Translations under genes and position numbers: made by a program | Part shown: one piece after another, positions 24,355 to 32,054 of the stretch | Layout of the letters: the number at the start of each line of letters is the position of its first letter | Numbering within the stretch: position 1 is the first letter of the stretch | NCBI RefSeq assembly: GCF_023715645.1 | Contig: NZ_JAMBOP010000032.1 | Coordinates: forward strand, 1 to 55,664 | Length of the DNA stretch: 55,664 bases | Reading direction: 5' to 3' | Origin: Bacillus cytotoxicus | GTDB lineage: Bacteria > Bacillota > Bacilli > Bacillales > Bacillaceae_G | Notes under the pieces: generated by a model | Told to the model about the DNA's origin: nothing | The model's database searches: none | What the model saw: only the letters and a program-made list of their open reading frames with translations

Positions 24355-24498
24355 TTATTCTTTTTCTTCTTTTGGCACCTCAGTAATTGTACTTGGATCA
24401 CCTAAATTTCGAATCATTCCTTTTAAAAAAAACAGGACACATGACAACGGAAAAATAACAGCTACTATTAATAAAATTGCTTCACTTATATATCCCAT
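24355..24498 (-). CDS. 47-aa single-pass membrane peptide, unknown
   Basis: The translation starts MGYISEAILLIVAVIFPLSC, continues VLFFLKGMIRNLGDPSTITE and ends VPKEEKE. It has one membrane helix (about residues 6-26), then a basic and an acidic tail. GAAGGAGATGAGCGA gives a strong ribosome site before ATG. The codon pattern looks genuine. It sits between the oxidoreductase and znuA genes. I know no function. Confidence 0.65.
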   Translation of the reverse strand: MGYISEAILLIVAVIFPLSCVLFFLKGMIRNLGDPSTITEVPKEEKE

Positions 24499-24611
24499 TC
24501 GCTCATCTCCTTCTCTGCACCCTCTATCACACTATATGAAGCGACTAGCAGGATATATGCAAAAACAAAAAAAATAAACCATAGCATTGTGACAAATTTA
24601 GAACAAATTAT

Positions 24612-24662
24612 AAATCGGAATCATTATTATTTATTGCAACATCGCCTAAGATGTATTATACT
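24612..24662 (+). promoter_or_regulatory. znuA promoter with an upstream half-conserved Zur-like site
   Basis: TTGCAA (24634-24639), a 17-bp spacer and TATACT (24657-24662) form a sigma-A-type promoter. AAATCGGAATC-ATTATTATTT (24612-24632), just upstream of the -35, resembles a degenerate Zur/Fur box. Confidence 0.5.
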
Positions 24663-24675
24663 AATTCAGGAACAT

Positions 24676-24696
24676 AAAGCGTAATTATTACGTTTT
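24676..24696 (+). promoter_or_regulatory. Zur operator of the zinc-binding lipoprotein gene
   Basis: AAAGCGTAATTATTACGTTTT contains the perfect inverted repeat CGTAAT-T-ATTACG and differs from the Bacillus Zur consensus (AAATCGTAATNATTACGATTT) only at flanking positions. It lies about 14 bp downstream of the -10, where a repressor would block transcription when zinc is sufficient. Confidence 0.8.
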
Positions 24697-24771
24697 ACAA
24701 AAAGGAAGTTATTCTTTCTTCTATTATGGAGAAAATATATTTTAGAAAGTAAAGAAACGAGGCAAGCAAAA

Positions 24772-25707
24772 ATGAAAAAAAGATCAATTATCTTTTCATT
24801 GGTACTAATGTTTACCTTTCTATTTGCTGGATGTTCGAATAAAGATAATACAGCAAATAGAAAAAATGGTAAACTTTCCGTCTATACAACTATTTTCCCT
24901 CTAGCAGATTTTGTAAAAAAAATTGGTGGTGATTATGTAGAAGTAACAGCTATATATCCACCAGGCGCAGATTCTCATACGTATGAGCCAAGTCAAAAAC
25001 AAACTGTACAAGTTGCAAAAGCAGATTTGTTCGTATATAACGGAGCTGGATTAGAACCATTTGCTGAAAAAATGGAAAAAGCATTAAAAAATGAAAATGT
25101 TAAAGTATTGAATGCATCAAAAGGTATCGAATTACGCGCTTCAACTGAAGACGAACACGAAGAAGGTCATAAAGAAGATCATCATGATAAAGACCCTCAT
25201 CTTTGGCTAGATCCAACACTTGCAATGAAGCAAGCTGAAGCAATTAAAAATGCACTTGTAGAACTACAACCAGAGCATAAAGCAGAATTCGAGAAAAACT
25301 TTGCTTCACTGCAAACAAAATTCACAAGTTTAGATAATCAATTAAAAGAAGTTGCTGATCATGCAAAAACGAAAGAAATATTAGTTTCTCATGCAGCATA
25401 CGGATATTGGGAACAACGTTACGGTTTAAAACAAATTCCAATTGCAGGTATTTCTGCTTCTGATGAACCATCCCAAAAGACGCTTGCTTCTATCACAGCA
25501 ACAGCAAAAGAACATGGATTAAAATATATTTTATTTGAAACATTCTCTACACCAAAAGTAGCAGAAGTTATTCAAAAAGAAACTGGAACGAAAATTTTAC
25601 GCTTAAATCATCTTGCAACAATCTCCGATGATGATGCAAAAAAGAATAAAGATTACTTTACACTAATGGAAGAAAACATTAACACTTTAAAAGAAGCAAC
25701 AAAATAA
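24772..25707 (+). CDS. znuA: Zinc ABC transporter substrate-binding lipoprotein (ZnuA/AdcA type)
   Basis: This 311-aa cluster A-I (TroA) binding protein has a lipoprotein signal ending 'FLFAGC'. The metal site is built from His in 'GADSHTYEPS', 'DPHLWLDP', 'LVSHAAYGYW' and an acidic residue in the C-lobe ('FETFSTPKVAEVI'). A His/Glu-rich loop, 'EDEHEEGHKEDHHDKDPH' near residues 126-143, is typical for zinc-specific members. It captures Zn2+ outside the cell; the permease and ATPase are not adjacent. A Zur box and promoter precede it. Confidence 0.9.
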   Translation: MKKRSIIFSLVLMFTFLFAGCSNKDNTANRKNGKLSVYTTIFPLADFVKKIGGDYVEVTAIYPPGADSHTYEPSQKQTVQVAKADLFVYNGAGLEPFAEKMEKALKNENVKVLNASKGIELRASTEDEHEEGHKEDHHDKDPHLWLDPTLAMKQAEAIKNALVELQPEHKAEFEKNFASLQTKFTSLDNQLKEVADHAKTKEILVSHAAYGYWEQRYGLKQIPIAGISASDEPSQKTLASITATAKEHGLKYILFETFSTPKVAEVIQKETGTKILRLNHLATISDDDAKKNKDYFTLMEENINTLKEATK

Positions 25708-25721
25708 TATAACGATTTATT

Positions 25722-25757
25722 TCTGACCGCTGAATAATGTTTCTGCGGTCTTTTCTT
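25722..25757 (+). terminator. znuA terminator
   Basis: GACCGC-tgaataatgtttct-GCGGTC followed by TTTTCTT, shortly after the stop. Confidence 0.75.
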
Positions 25758-25839
25758 ATGCCGCCTCTTTCTTGATTTACTTAACTTCCATCAGTGCATA
25801 GTTTTTTGTCGGCCTAATCTAGCAGTTACGGGATAAAAG

Positions 25840-25876
25840 TAAACCTGCAGTTCAAAATGCAGGTTTACTTTACACA
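25840..25876 (-). terminator. Terminator of the COG0523 GTPase gene
   Basis: AAAGTAAACCTGCA/TGCAGGTTTACTTTT stem; the stop codon lies inside the 5' arm. Confidence 0.75.
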
Positions 25877-26815
25877 TTCTTGAAAATATTGTTGAAACCA
25901 TTCTTTATTTAAATTTTTACCAATGAATACAATCTCACTTACCCGTTTTTCTCCTTCTTGCCACTCTCTATCATAGGAAGCAGCAAATAACGTATGTACA
26001 CCTTGGAACACAACCCGGCGATTTACTCCTTCAATAGATAATATTCCTTTATAACGATACAAATACTCCCCTAATTCTTGTACAACAGCTGACATCCATT
26101 CATTTATTTTTTGTAAATCAAGAGGACGTTCTTCTCTTAACACAAAAGACTTTACCCCTTCTAAATGATGCTGTTCATTATGCGGATAAATTTCTAACGT
26201 ATCACGCGTTTTAAATGTTTGTATTTTTAGTAATGAGGAGATATTTACTTCACAATTTATTGTTGGGATTAATTTTGCAGTTGGATTGATCCCTTGTAAT
26301 TCAATGAGTAAATTTTCCTTTTCTTCTTGCTCTACTAAATCTAATTTGTTTACTAATACCATGTCAGCAAAAGCAATTTGTTCCTTTGCTTCTAACCCTT
26401 TTTCAAAATGTTTCTTTATATGATAGCTATCAACCACTGTTACTACACCATTAATTTGGTATGCCGACTGAATAATAGGGTCTAAAAAGAATGTTTGAAT
26501 AATAGGACCCGGATTTGCGAGTCCAGTTGTTTCAATTACTAAACCTTCAAAATCCATTTTTCCTTCTGCTTTTACTTCTAATAAATGCTTTAATGCAACA
26601 AGCAAATCTTCACGTACTGTACAACATAAACAGCCGTTTGTCATTTCCATAATCTCTTCTTCTACATTCATAATCAATTGATTATCGATACCAATTTGTC
26701 CAATTTCATTTACAATAACCGCAAGCTTCTTACCATGTTCTTCAGATAAAATACGATTTAATAAAGTTGTTTTCCCTGACCCGAGAAACCCGGTTAATAT
26801 TGTTACTGGAATCAC
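25865..26815 (-). CDS. COG0523 (CobW/ZagA-like) metal-chaperone GTPase
   Basis: This 316-aa G3E-family GTPase shows the Walker A 'GFLGSGKTTLLNR' (residues 8-20), the metal-binding CxCC motif 'GCLCC' (about 61-65), 'IETTGLANP' (switch region), 'NKLDLV' (base specificity) and the C-terminal CobW domain from about residue 215. Proteins of this family move zinc or other metals to client enzymes, often under zinc limitation. The neighbouring Zur-controlled znuA supports a zinc role. A perfect palindrome TAATTACGTAATTA (26843-26856) lies about 30 nt upstream; it resembles but does not equal a Zur box. Confidence 0.85.
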   Translation of the reverse strand: MIPVTILTGFLGSGKTTLLNRILSEEHGKKLAVIVNEIGQIGIDNQLIMNVEEEIMEMTNGCLCCTVREDLLVALKHLLEVKAEGKMDFEGLVIETTGLANPGPIIQTFFLDPIIQSAYQINGVVTVVDSYHIKKHFEKGLEAKEQIAFADMVLVNKLDLVEQEEKENLLIELQGINPTAKLIPTINCEVNISSLLKIQTFKTRDTLEIYPHNEQHHLEGVKSFVLREERPLDLQKINEWMSAVVQELGEYLYRYKGILSIEGVNRRVVFQGVHTLFAASYDREWQEGEKRVSEIVFIGKNLNKEWFQQYFQECVK

Positions 26816-26899
26816 GATTCTACATCTCCTTGTAATATGTCTAATTACGTAATTATATCATAGGTTGTCTTTCCATTTTTGAATATACATAAATCTAAA

Positions 26900-26942
26900 T
26901 TTAAAAAACGACAAAATAACATTTTTCGGTACTGTCGTTTTT
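26900..26942. terminator. Bidirectional hairpin/terminator
   Basis: AAAAACGACA...TGTCGTTTTT, a 10-bp stem with A and T runs. It lies just behind the remnant ORF on the minus strand. The left flank (26884-26900) resembles the end of an interspersed repeat copy. Confidence 0.6.
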
Positions 26943-26956
26943 GGTAAGCCACCATC

Positions 26957-27139
26957 TCATTTGTTGTAAGATGGAATTGCATATTCATTCGCATCATCCC
27001 CACCGCTACTTATCGGCACAAACTCATAGTTCAATGCATTGTATATAGGAAAAGAATATATTACATTTTCGTTTTCTGAATTTCCAAAAACAAACAGAAG
27101 AGATATGCACTTATTTCTGTCATTTAACCATATATTGAA
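26957..27139 (-). pseudogene. C-terminal remnant of an unidentified protein gene
   Basis: A 60-codon frame without a start codon reads FNIWLNDRNKCISLLFVFGN then SENENVIYSFPIYNALNYEF and VPISSGGDDANEYAIPSYNK before TGA. Composition and codon use look protein-like and a terminator follows, so it is probably the tail of a lost gene. Upstream the frame is cut by a stop next to a decayed bcr1-like fragment (27133-27185). I do not recognise the family. Confidence 0.4.
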
Positions 27140-27185
27140 CTACCCCCACCTACTGTTCCACGCTTGAGGTAGGGCCTTCTCGCCA
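27133..27185 (+). repeat. Decayed bcr1-like fragment
   Basis: 'CTACCCCCACCTACT...CGCTTGAGGTAGGGCCTTCTCGCC' matches the right half of the intact element at 29109-29255. It covers the break point of the remnant gene. Confidence 0.45.
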
Positions 27186-27232
27186 GATATGATAAAAATG
27201 ACGGTAGAAAATGCAAGGAAAGGAATGGTAAT

Positions 27233-27424
27233 ATGAAACGCTCTTACAACTATCATGAGACTAAGAAACAATTAAAAAACCAAAAAGTTCAGCTATGTAA
27301 ACGATTAAAAGATGTGAAACTAACAGAAAGTGAACGCAATGAACTTAAGAGAATGGTTGATAATTACGATTATATTCTCACCTTAGTTGAAATGAATCAT
27401 TTTGAAAGAGGAATCGCTCATTAA
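27233..27424 (+). CDS. Small charged helical protein (63 aa), unknown
   Basis: The sequence begins MKRSYNYHETKKQLKNQKVQ and ends 'EMNHFERGIAH'. It is Lys/Glu-rich with heptad-like Leu/Val spacing, predicted as two helices, with no signal or membrane segment. The ribosome site (AAGGAAAGGAA) is moderate. Nothing in the context suggests a role. I do not recognise the family. Confidence 0.6.
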   Translation: MKRSYNYHETKKQLKNQKVQLCKRLKDVKLTESERNELKRMVDNYDYILTLVEMNHFERGIAH

Positions 27425-27469
27425 AACGGATGCACAAATTATTAAGACATAAAGGATAAAAATAAAATA

Positions 27470-27580
27470 AAAATTCCATCAGTTGGGTATTTCTTCTCCC
27501 ACTGATGGAAAGGTCCTTCTTCATTCCTCTCTACATCTTTGCGCAGATCTTACTGCCCACAAATAGCGAGATAAAACGAA
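27470..27580 (+). repeat. Decayed bcr1-like repeat
   Basis: A hairpin TTCCATCAGT..GGG / CCC..ACTGATGGAA at 27476-27508 is followed by the 'CTTACTGCCCACAAATAGCGAGATAAA' right end at about 27548-27574. The hairpin may act as a terminator for the 63-aa gene. Confidence 0.55.
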
Positions 27581-27649
27581 CATTTATATATTTTCACATA
27601 TAGCATTAAAAAAGAAAAAAGCTTAATCTTTGATGAATCCTGCTCATCG

Positions 27650-28678
27650 TTACTCCTTTTTTAACTCCTGAATGAATTTTAGCGTGTCATTATATAAACT
27701 TAATTTGTATCTATAGAGCTCTAATTCTGGTGAGATATTGACTTGTACAGAAATTGAAGATACGTCTAGGGGATATTTAAAGTTTTGATGATTCTCTGAA
27801 CTCTGGATGATTTGTTTCTCTATGTATTTCCCCAACATTTGCAATTGAACAGCCCATTGTTGTTGATCAGCTTTTGAAATCATGTCTGTTTTGGACCAGT
27901 CATTAAATGTATTTTGGATGCTGGAAATATAGATATATCCTGTCTTTAGTTGGGAAAGGATTAGTTCGTTTTGTTTTAAAATTTGTTTTTTATTTTTAGG
28001 AAATGGATTTAATTTCAAACTTTTTCCTGCCAACTTAAAATCTTTTTGAACCTCATGTAGTTCCTGAAGAAGGGTTGTTGTACTCTTTCTTAAATGTTGA
28101 CCTGTAGCAATATCGCAGTTAGTAGTTACCCAAAGGGCTGTCTTTTCAAATAACTGTACAAGATGCAATCCAAATTGATTTAACGTCGAACGAGCTTCTT
28201 TTACATAATTAGGTGGAAAAATCACCATATGTACGATAATGGCGATCAGTGCACCTATAATCGTATCTCTAATTCGATCTGATACATAATAATTCGTTTT
28301 ATGCACAAAAACAAACACTAGTAAAATGGTTAAAGCCACTTGATGTATGATGGTTTTATGTACCCTTAATATAACTGGAAGCAGCATTCCTCCTAACAGT
28401 AACAATCCGATTGTCCATCCATTCACTTCTAAATAACTAATAATAAAAACGGTAACAGTAATTCCAAAAATCGTACCGATAATTCTATAAAAAGCATAAA
28501 CGGCAGAATGCTGAACCGTTTCCTGCATGGAAAGAATAACAGTTAACGGTGCCAAATAAGGGTGTTTTGACCCTAACATCTTTGCTATTTCCCATGATAC
28601 TCCAGAAGCTAAAGCTATTTTGGTAATGAACATTAATCCTTTTAGTAGCCCTTTATTTTGTTTATCCGTTTTTTTCAT
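27650..28678 (-). CDS. FUSC-family / aromatic acid exporter-like membrane protein
   Basis: This 342-aa protein has about six clustered N-terminal membrane helices (residues 10-165). It includes 'GVSWEIAKMLGSKHPYLAPLTVILSMQETVQHS' and 'RIIGTIFGITVTVFIISYL', typical of the FUSC/YgaE (ArAE) group, and a long cytoplasmic helical C-terminal half. Relatives export aromatic acids, fusaric acid or other weak acids; the substrate is unknown here. I chose ATG 28678, preceded by AAGGGAGT; the frame extends 11 codons further without a site. Confidence 0.8.
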   Translation of the reverse strand: MKKTDKQNKGLLKGLMFITKIALASGVSWEIAKMLGSKHPYLAPLTVILSMQETVQHSAVYAFYRIIGTIFGITVTVFIISYLEVNGWTIGLLLLGGMLLPVILRVHKTIIHQVALTILLVFVFVHKTNYYVSDRIRDTIIGALIAIIVHMVIFPPNYVKEARSTLNQFGLHLVQLFEKTALWVTTNCDIATGQHLRKSTTTLLQELHEVQKDFKLAGKSLKLNPFPKNKKQILKQNELILSQLKTGYIYISSIQNTFNDWSKTDMISKADQQQWAVQLQMLGKYIEKQIIQSSENHQNFKYPLDVSSISVQVNISPELELYRYKLSLYNDTLKFIQELKKE

Positions 28679-28744
28679 AAAAACTCCCTTGTACAAAGAA
28701 TAATCTTCCATACATTTTTAATCTGTTACAGTTATTTCACTTCT

Positions 28745-28940
28745 ATATTTACCCAATATATATCCAACACACCAGTCTCCGTCATACCAAGTAAAAAGTA
28801 ACACTGTCTTTCTCTCTTTGTTTGAACATCGCATGTGGCAAAAATAGGCCCCGACCACTCCTACTTATGGACAAGCGCTCACGGCCATTTAAAAAGAAAA
28901 GAAATTTATGTCAGGTTTTTAATTTGAATTTATATAAATA
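28745..28940 (-). repeat. Interspersed repeat family copy (reverse orientation)
   Basis: It contains 'TATCCAACACACCAGTCTCCG', GGCAAAAATAGGCCCCGACC and 'AAGCGCTCACGGCCATTTAAAAAGAAAAG', ending 'TTTAATTTGAATTTATATAAAT'. Confidence 0.8.
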
Positions 28941-29074
28941 TTATTACCTCTACACTGTTCTATACTTTTTATGCCCTCATTATCGTATAGCTTTAGCTTT
29001 TCCAACAGTTGACCTTTCAATAACATTAACTTTTCTTTTTGGATTCCAATGCATTTATCATTTTTATTCTCCAT
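28919..29074 (-). CDS. Possible 51-aa helical protein, C-terminus inside a repeat
   Basis: The translation starts MENKNDKCIGIQKEKLMLLK and continues GQLLEKLKLYDNEGIKSIEQ. The helical IxxxK..L...L..L..Y spacing faintly recalls Spo0E-like phosphatases, but the SQ(E)LD motif is absent. The last 8-10 codons run into the interspersed repeat, so it may be a truncated gene. The ribosome site is poor. Confidence 0.35.
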   Translation of the reverse strand: MENKNDKCIGIQKEKLMLLKGQLLEKLKLYDNEGIKSIEQCRGNNIYINSN

Positions 29075-29103
29075 TCTAAAACAGACAATTTATGCATATC
29101 GTG

Positions 29104-29260
29104 ATAAAGTGAAACTTTAATCAGTGGGGGTTTTCTTCATCCCCCACTGATTATTAGTTGAACCAATCGGGCTTTTACGGGCAGTTATCCCCCACCTATC
29201 TTCTTCGATTCTCTCTCAATCTTGAGGTGGGTGTCTTACTGCCCGTTAATGCGGGATAAA
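29104..29260 (+). repeat. Intact bcr1-type element
   Basis: The 147-bp element 29109-29255 begins GTGAAACTTTAATCAGTGGG and ends 'TTACTGCCCGTTAATGCGGG', flanked by ATAAA duplications (29104-29108 and 29256-29260; TTTAT on the other strand). It contains nested inverted repeats (CAGTGGGGG/CCCCCACTG; CGGGCAGT/ACTGCCCG). Length, ends and TTTAT duplication fit the bcr1 repeat of the B. cereus group as I remember it. It lies directly upstream of the DUF1259 ribosome site. Confidence 0.75.
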
Positions 29261-29290
29261 AATTCCCATTTAATAGAGGGGGATACATTT

Positions 29291-29701
29291 ATGCACAACA
29301 TTAACTTACTATGCGAACAATTTGCTACCACTCTGAAAGGAAAAAGTAAAATTCATCAAAGTTCTTGTTCCGTATCTTTCCATCGCAATTTCAAGGTATT
29401 TGTTCAAGGAAAACCAAGTATGTCTGTAGTACCTGTAGGAGCAGGATTCGAGTCTTTAGATCAAAATGGTAATTCTTTAAATTTAGGTGAAATTGCTGTT
29501 TTACAAGAAGAGATTCCTAGATTTACGCAATCAATAACACAACAAGGAATTATTGTGAGCGCCATACATAATCATTGGTTATATATGAATCCATTAATCA
29601 TGTATGTTCATGTCCAATCAGTAGAGCCGCCATTACATTTTGCAAAAAAATTGGCAAATTCTTTTTCAGTTCTGAGCAGCTACCCTATTGCTGATGAATG
29701 A
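29291..29701 (+). CDS. DUF1259 domain protein
   Basis: This 136-aa protein begins 'MHNINLLCEQFATTLKGKSKI' and has 'AGFESLDQNGNSLNLGEIAVLQEEIPRFTQSITQQGIIVSAIHNHWLYMNPLIMYVHVQSVEPPLHFAKKL'. This is the DUF1259 (LppY/LpqO-like) signature with a conserved 'HNHWL' that looks like a metal or active site. Many homologues carry two copies of the domain; this has one and no signal peptide. Function unknown. ATG 29291 follows GAGGGGGATAC. The intact bcr1 element ends 30 bp upstream and probably lies in the 5' leader or promoter. Confidence 0.75.
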   Translation: MHNINLLCEQFATTLKGKSKIHQSSCSVSFHRNFKVFVQGKPSMSVVPVGAGFESLDQNGNSLNLGEIAVLQEEIPRFTQSITQQGIIVSAIHNHWLYMNPLIMYVHVQSVEPPLHFAKKLANSFSVLSSYPIADE

Positions 29702-29718
29702 AGTAAATACATAAACAA

Positions 29719-29762
29719 AAAAGAGAAATACCCTATAAAAAATAGGGTATTTCTCTTTTTTA
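29719..29762 (+). terminator. Terminator after the DUF1259 gene
   Basis: AAAAAAGAGAAATACCCTAT and its inverted copy ATAGGGTATTTCTCTTTTTT form a 20-bp stem with a T run. Confidence 0.9.
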
Positions 29763-29769
29763 TACATTC

Positions 29770-29940
29770 ATATTGATTTACTAACATATAACTCCCTGCT
29801 ACGGATGATATAACATAACCGCTACTAACTTTCTCCCTTTGTTTTAAACCTGGCATGTGGCAGAAATAGGCCTCGACCGCTTCTATGCATGGCCAGTTGC
29901 TCTCGTCTATCTAAAAAGAAAAGGATTTTTATGTCGCTAG
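29770..29940 (-). repeat. Interspersed repeat family copy (reverse orientation)
   Basis: The core GGCAGAAATAGGCCTCGACC and 'CTATGCATGGCCAGTTGCTCTCGTCTATCTAAAAAG' are clear; the left part is degenerate. It abuts the stop codon of the MFS gene. Confidence 0.75.
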
Positions 29941-29942
29941 GC

Positions 29943-31208
29943 TTACTCATTTATTACCTTTCTTACTTTCATTTCCTTCTTTTCCAACAACTGAAACATC
30001 ACATAATATAAAATCGCACTCAAAAACGCAAGTATTGCAATGATATAGAATGTATATTGATAACCTATCCATACTGTTAAAGGAATCGCAATTGGCGCAA
30101 TTGTTCGGCCAACAGACCAACGAAGGGTTGCTGCTGCAAAATATTGTCCTCGCATGTGTTCAGGTGCTAATTTAGAAACGAAACTATTTTGAATCCCAAC
30201 AATTAATAGCTCTCCGAATGTGAAAATGAGCATCGCAATAACGAGTCCCCAAACTGATATAGTGTGAGGAAATATAATCATTGCGATTCCATATGCAAAA
30301 GATGAGAAAACAAAGATAGTCCTCTCAGAAAAATGGTTTGTTAGTCTTGTTACATACACAGTAAATAAAGCAACCAAAAATCCATTCTCCGCAATAATCC
30401 AACTAAATAATTTCTCTCCATTTATCTTCAAATTAAAAAAATCTTGCGTAGGAACATTTTCTTTTATGTATACGGCTAACAATAAATCCATCTGTGTGAA
30501 AGTTTGAGCAACAAGAATCCCAGCAACAATGAACAATAGAAAGACACCATCTTGAAAAATAATTCGATAATTCTTTATCTGCTCATTCACAACAGTAAGC
30601 CATCCGTTTTGCTTTTCTACTTTTGTTTTATTCTCTGGTAACGTCTCTTTTATAAACTTAAGTAACACAAATGCTAAAATAAAATTAATAATAACGCTCG
30701 CCAATAACAATTCAAAACGATAAGAAAAAAAGAAATACGCTCCTAAAATTGGCCCCAATACAACATTAATATTTATCATTGTATAAAAAACTGCAAATAC
30801 TTTACTTTGCTGCTCTTCGGGTACTAAATCTGCAACCATTGCTGCACTCGCCGGATAATATAAAGAACCCATAATACCGATAAGAGAAAAAGCTACAAAT
30901 GTTAAGAGCGGCGATTGCAACCACGGTGAATTTACAAAAGCAAATAGTACAAAGGCAGCACTTTGTACAAATGTAGCAATCACCATCATACGCTTACGGC
31001 CATACGTATCCGCTAAATAACCGCCTATTAAATTGGCAAAAACAGATAATACTTGCGACAATACAAGTAATATTCCAGCCGTCGTTTTCCCTAGCTCTTC
31101 CGCAAAATATATCGCCATAAATGGAAGTAGCATCCAAAAGAAAAGCCCAAAGAGCCATTCTCCTACTAGACGAATCTTTAAATTTAAATCCCAATCTTTT
31201 AGAACCAT
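29943..31208 (-). CDS. MFS transporter (drug-efflux type)
   Basis: This 421-aa protein has 12 predicted membrane helices. The MFS motif A appears between helices 2 and 3 as 'GGYLADTYGRKRMM' (about residues 62-75). 'MGSLYYPASAAMVADLVPEEQQSKVFAVFYTMININVVLGPILGA' is the motif C region. It resembles proton-driven multidrug exporters of the DHA1 type; the substrate is unknown. It is a single gene ending 2 nt from a repeat copy. Confidence 0.85.
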   Translation of the reverse strand: MVLKDWDLNLKIRLVGEWLFGLFFWMLLPFMAIYFAEELGKTTAGILLVLSQVLSVFANLIGGYLADTYGRKRMMVIATFVQSAAFVLFAFVNSPWLQSPLLTFVAFSLIGIMGSLYYPASAAMVADLVPEEQQSKVFAVFYTMININVVLGPILGAYFFFSYRFELLLASVIINFILAFVLLKFIKETLPENKTKVEKQNGWLTVVNEQIKNYRIIFQDGVFLLFIVAGILVAQTFTQMDLLLAVYIKENVPTQDFFNLKINGEKLFSWIIAENGFLVALFTVYVTRLTNHFSERTIFVFSSFAYGIAMIIFPHTISVWGLVIAMLIFTFGELLIVGIQNSFVSKLAPEHMRGQYFAAATLRWSVGRTIAPIAIPLTVWIGYQYTFYIIAILAFLSAILYYVMFQLLEKKEMKVRKVINE

Positions 31209-31281
31209 GATGTTTCCTCTTCTCTACAGCTTCCGCATGATGCTTATTTATAAGAAACTACAATACATCATTGTTGTTTCT

Positions 31282-31740
31282 TTATTGTACTGTGGTTGTG
31301 CTTACTTTATCAGGTTTACTTGTCACTAAATAATGTTTCTCTGATACATATAAATTTCGTTTTAATCCTCTTTTTAAGTATGGACTTAACTTAATCGAAC
31401 AAATAAGACGGTTTTCATTTCCTTCAACAATTGGAAAAGCTTCCTTTTCCGTTACATATTGATCTACAGCACGTTGTACATCATCAATTTCTTTAACAAG
31501 CGAAAGGTTATCCTGTGTATTCTCAAAGACTTCAAGTGTCTCCTTTGTAATAATAAATGTATTCATAGGAAAAACAGGTAAATAAGGTTTTAATAAGTCA
31601 TAATTAACCGTGTAGTCATCATTCACTAACACTGTATATATGACATTAGCATTTTCTTCAAGAAATTTTGCCATAGCAAGTTCTAATTCATCTTTCGTAA
31701 TCTCTCTTTCTTCCTTGCCTTTTTTAAAAAAGTGAAACAT
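31282..31740 (-). CDS. Conserved hypothetical cytosolic protein, DUF3939-like
   Basis: This 152-aa protein starts 'MFHFFKKGKEEREITKDELELAM' and has 'YDLLKPYLPVFPMNTFIITKETLEVFEN' and 'EIDDVQRAVDQYVTEKEAFPIVEGNENRLI'. The Lys-rich start and the 'VQ.AVDQYV.EK...PI..G' stretch recall DUF3939 proteins of Bacillus; that is memory, not a search. No signal or membrane part. ATG 31740 follows AAAAGGGGGC; the longer frame begins before the ribosome site. Confidence 0.55.
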   Translation of the reverse strand: MFHFFKKGKEEREITKDELELAMAKFLEENANVIYTVLVNDDYTVNYDLLKPYLPVFPMNTFIITKETLEVFENTQDNLSLVKEIDDVQRAVDQYVTEKEAFPIVEGNENRLICSIKLSPYLKRGLKRNLYVSEKHYLVTSKPDKVSTTTVQ

Positions 31741-32054
31741 CTTCTCTGCCCCCTTTTCTTCATTATACCATAAATTGATAGATAAATATGAATAATGGGA
31801 AAACACTTCTAAAATCTACCATATTTTAAAAAAACATGTGAAATTCTCACTTTATCGTATGTTTGTCCTAACTCATTCATATGTATGAAATTAAGTACAG
31901 TTTTTGATAAGTAGTGAAAATTCCCATATCTCCAAATTTATAAAAAAAACCAAAAAAGAAAAGTAAGAAATAACTGATGAATGTTTCACTTTATCTTATT
32001 TCCAAAGTCTAGGTAACAAATAAATCAGCTCATAACATAAGAAAGAGGGATCAC
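31741..32054. other. Intergenic region upstream of ykvI
   Basis: AT-rich spacer between divergent genes. I see no repeat copy, gene or clear operator in it beyond the ribosome site AAAGAGGGATCAC of the next gene. Confidence 0.4.

Noticed and set aside
26843-26856. TAATTACGTAATTA as a Zur box of the COG0523 gene
   Set aside because: The half-sites are in the wrong arrangement and spacing for the 7-1-7 Zur consensus; noted only as a palindrome.
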